Virus record (IMG/VR): IMGVR_UViG_3300045120_000124
Location: 1 to 34,150 of that record
DNA from: a virus
Length of the DNA stretch: 34,150 nt
Direction: 5' to 3' (one strand)
This document shows, one piece after another, positions 32,641-34,150 of the stretch. A program made the translations under genes and the position numbers. Each line of letters starts with the position of its first letter. Positions within the stretch are counted from its first letter, which is position 1. The notes under the pieces are model-generated. The model was not told the origin of the DNA and did no database searches. It saw only the letters and a program-made list of their open reading frames with translations.

Positions 32641-33192
32641 ATGGTTGCCAAAAGTGATCCTACCCTGATTATTAGGTGCCTTGTCTGTGATGCGGTCCTT
32701 GCACCAGTCGCCAACCGACAAGTGCAATATCGACAGACGCGGCGCCCGACCTGTTCAATGCGCTGCCTTAAACTTCTGCCGTCAGAGGCCACGCATTATA
32801 AAAGTCGCCATGTAGCAGGCCGACATCTCTATGACCATCGCGCGATCGCCGCCGCGGCGCTGGGCCGACCACTGCCCGCAGGAGCGCACGTCCACCATGT
32901 CGATGGCAATTCGTTAAATAATGCCCGCAACAATCTGGTGATTTGTCCCTCATGGGCGTATCATGCACTTCTTCATGCGCGGCAACGTATCCGTGAGGCT
33001 GGGGGAAACCCCAACACCGACGCCTGGTGTTCCGCGTGCAAACGTCCACTTCCGACGGCCGAGTTTTACGTGAGAAAAACACGAACATTTAGGGGAAGGA
33101 CATGGGGGCCGCTCACCTCGGTCTACAAACCATGTTCAAGATTGCGGGCGAGATTAGCGGCGCCCTTGCGTCAGAAGCGGCGGGAGCGATGA
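32641..33192 (+). CDS. HNH endonuclease with zinc-binding cysteines
   Basis: The 183-residue protein has an HNH core: HVHHVDGNSLNNARNNLV at residues 83-100, with the last catalytic or metal-binding histidines near 108-112 (YHALLH). Cysteines 13/16 and 38/42 probably form a zinc site, and C130/C133 another. A group I-like homing or packaging-associated nuclease is possible; HNH proteins near terminases aid cos cleavage, but here the gene is far from the terminase in the window. ATGA at 33189 couples it to the methyltransferase, so a restriction-modification-like pairing is also possible. Confidence 0.85.
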   Translation: MVAKSDPTLIIRCLVCDAVLAPVANRQVQYRQTRRPTCSMRCLKLLPSEATHYKSRHVAGRHLYDHRAIAAAALGRPLPAGAHVHHVDGNSLNNARNNLVICPSWAYHALLHARQRIREAGGNPNTDAWCSACKRPLPTAEFYVRKTRTFRGRTWGPLTSVYKPCSRLRARLAAPLRQKRRER

Positions 33193-33893
33193 AGCCCTAC
33201 TACGAGCACGCGGGGATCACGATCTACCACGGGGATTGCCGTGAGGTGCTGCCTTACTTGACGGCTGACGCGTGTGTGACGGACCCGCCATACGGCATCA
33301 ATTTAGTCACGAAAACAAGCGATTATACAGGGAGCAAATATTTCGACGCCGGTGCTTCTCTCTTAGCGTCAACTCTTTATTCAGATGAGCCGTCACAGAT
33401 TCGAGAGTTGATTCAACAAGTGATGCCATTGTTACTAGGCATTATTGACCGCGCGCTTGTGTTCTGCGGCCCTCGGATGATATGGGCCTATCCAGAACCA
33501 GCGGGCATCGGATGTGTCTTCATCCCTAGTGGCGCTGGCCGATCAGCATGGGGATTTCAATATTTCCAACCGATTTTGTTTTATGGTAAAGACCCCTATT
33601 TAGCCGATGGAAAGGGCGGACAGCCTAACTCTTTTCGCACGGAGCAGCCGAATCTTGAACACTTCGACCATCCATGTCCTAAGCCTATATCTTGGATGAA
33701 TTGGGCCGTTAACCGTGCGAGTCGGCCTGGTGAAACGGTGGTCGATCCATTTATGGGCAGCGGCACGACATTAAGAGCGTGCAAAGATCGTGGCCGAAAC
33801 GCCATCGGCATCGAAATCGAGGAGCGCTACTGTGAAATTGCCGCCAAACGGCTGGCGCAAGAAGTCTTGGACTTTACGGCCGTGGAGGCGTAG
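33189..33893 (+). CDS. DNA methyltransferase (N6-adenine or N4-cytosine), mosaic
   Basis: The 234-residue protein starts at an ATGA overlap with the HNH gene; a longer frame from 33102 lies inside that gene. Motif IV DPPY is at residues 32-35 and motif I DPFMGSGTT at 186-194, the order of beta-class amino-methyltransferases. The ends are GC-rich (38 of 60 bases in 33181-33240), but the middle is AT-rich (26, 25 and 22 of 60 in lines 33301, 33361 and 33541), suggesting a swapped target-recognition region. A 110-base piece (33510-33619) is repeated exactly at the window end. It could protect phage DNA from host restriction. Confidence 0.88.
   Translation: MKPYYEHAGITIYHGDCREVLPYLTADACVTDPPYGINLVTKTSDYTGSKYFDAGASLLASTLYSDEPSQIRELIQQVMPLLLGIIDRALVFCGPRMIWAYPEPAGIGCVFIPSGAGRSAWGFQYFQPILFYGKDPYLADGKGGQPNSFRTEQPNLEHFDHPCPKPISWMNWAVNRASRPGETVVDPFMGSGTTLRACKDRGRNAIGIEIEERYCEIAAKRLAQEVLDFTAVEA
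33510..33619 (+). repeat. 110-bp direct repeat, copy 1 (inside the methyltransferase)
   Basis: These 110 bases are identical to 34041-34150. This copy is in the AT-rich centre of the methyltransferase gene and is read as coding sequence. The bases just upstream differ between copies; the downstream limit cannot be seen because copy 2 runs off the window. Confidence 0.97.
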
Positions 33894-33907
33894 ACTCGCC
33901 GAGACAG

Positions 33908-33940
33908 AAAAAAGGCCCCGAGGATGGTGTCCTCGAGGCC
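33908..33940 (-). terminator. Terminator for minus-strand transcription
   Basis: GGCC-C-CGAGGA (33914-33924) pairs with TCCTCG-A-GGCC (33930-33940) with one mismatch around a 5-nt loop. AAAAAA lies on its 5' side (33908-33913), so read from the minus strand it is a stem followed by six U. It has no U-tract on the + side. It implies a gene on the opposite strand beyond the window, or bidirectional use. Confidence 0.7.
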
Positions 33941-34040
33941 GGGCAAGACCTGAGATGAGCAGGGCTCGCAGCGCGAAGCTGCCGCCATTCTACCCCACAT
34001 CTAGGGCCTGCCTGCAAGTCCACCACCTTTTCCGCTGGGG

Positions 34041-34150
34041 GGATGTGTCTTCATCCCTAGTGGCGCTGGCCGATCAGCATGGGGATTTCAATATTTCCAA
34101 CCGATTTTGTTTTATGGTAAAGACCCCTATTTAGCCGATGGAAAGGGCGG
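34041..34150 (+). repeat. 110-bp direct repeat, copy 2 (window end)
   Basis: Identical over all 110 bases to 33510-33619 and cut by the window end. It is in a region that otherwise carries no gene (33894-34150 holds the minus-strand terminator, about 100 bp of featureless GC-rich DNA, and this repeat). It could be a partial second methyltransferase copy or an assembly artefact at a contig end. Confidence 0.97.

Noticed and set aside
33102-33188. N-terminal extension of the methyltransferase
   Set aside because: These codons lie inside the HNH gene; the ATGA overlap at 33189 followed by MKPYYEHAGITIYHGDC is the usual start of this family.
34041-34150. Direct terminal repeat of a linear or circular genome
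   Set aside because: The first copy is internal, within the methyltransferase, and does not match the start of the window.
1-34150. tRNA, rRNA, insertion sequence or integrase genes
   Set aside because: I looked for cloverleaf-like arms, transposase and tyrosine or serine recombinase motifs and saw none; a covariance-model search would be needed to exclude tRNAs fully.

Overview
This window looks like most of the late half of a tailed double-stranded DNA phage genome (siphovirus-type Caudoviricetes). It is GC-rich, about 60% by eye. Every gene I accept lies on the + strand in the order packaging, head, connector, tail, fibres, lysis-like genes, HNH nuclease and DNA methyltransferase. I see no integrase, repressor, polymerase, tRNA or plasmid genes, so lifestyle and host cannot be settled; an uncultured phage of a GC-rich bacterium is the simplest reading. 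Many genes are joined by ATGA or GTGA stop/start overlaps, so long stretches are probably translationally coupled.

Layout. 33-2268: small and large terminase with a small gene between them. 2265-4370: a self-contained accessory cassette. It has a ribbon-helix-helix-like small protein, a 14-bp palindrome, a promoter with a perfect -35 box, a protein with RAMP/Cas7-like sequence features, a partner protein, about 530 bp of non-coding DNA with a degenerate 5-nt period (NNGGC), and a strong terminator. 4425-8044: HK97-type prohead protease fused to the major capsid protein, a small protein and the portal. 8041-8817: a collagen-like protein with a carbohydrate-binding-like module.

8808-15159: eight sugar-related genes (four glycosyltransferase-like genes of differing certainty, a GTPSL/DUF115-like protein, a PIG-L deacetylase, and FkbM and class I methyltransferases; one of the glycosyltransferase-like genes is DUF616) inserted between the portal region and the connectors. 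15156-18539: head-tail connectors, tail completion, tail tube and tail assembly chaperones with a textbook -1 frameshift signal. 18540-28937: tape measure, baseplate hub and receptor-binding or fibre proteins, including a DUF2341/LamG protein. 28959-32576: membrane and coiled-coil proteins, a TIM-barrel-like candidate hydrolase, and small membrane and zinc-ribbon proteins. 32641-33893: HNH endonuclease and a mosaic DNA methyltransferase. The last 110 bases exactly repeat an internal part of the methyltransferase gene.

The best candidate for an undescribed system is 2265-4370. A RAMP-like protein and its partner are encoded immediately upstream of, and apparently co-transcribed with, a long pentanucleotide-periodic RNA that ends at a rho-independent terminator. 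The second most notable theme is a glycan cassette coupled to a collagen-like virion protein.
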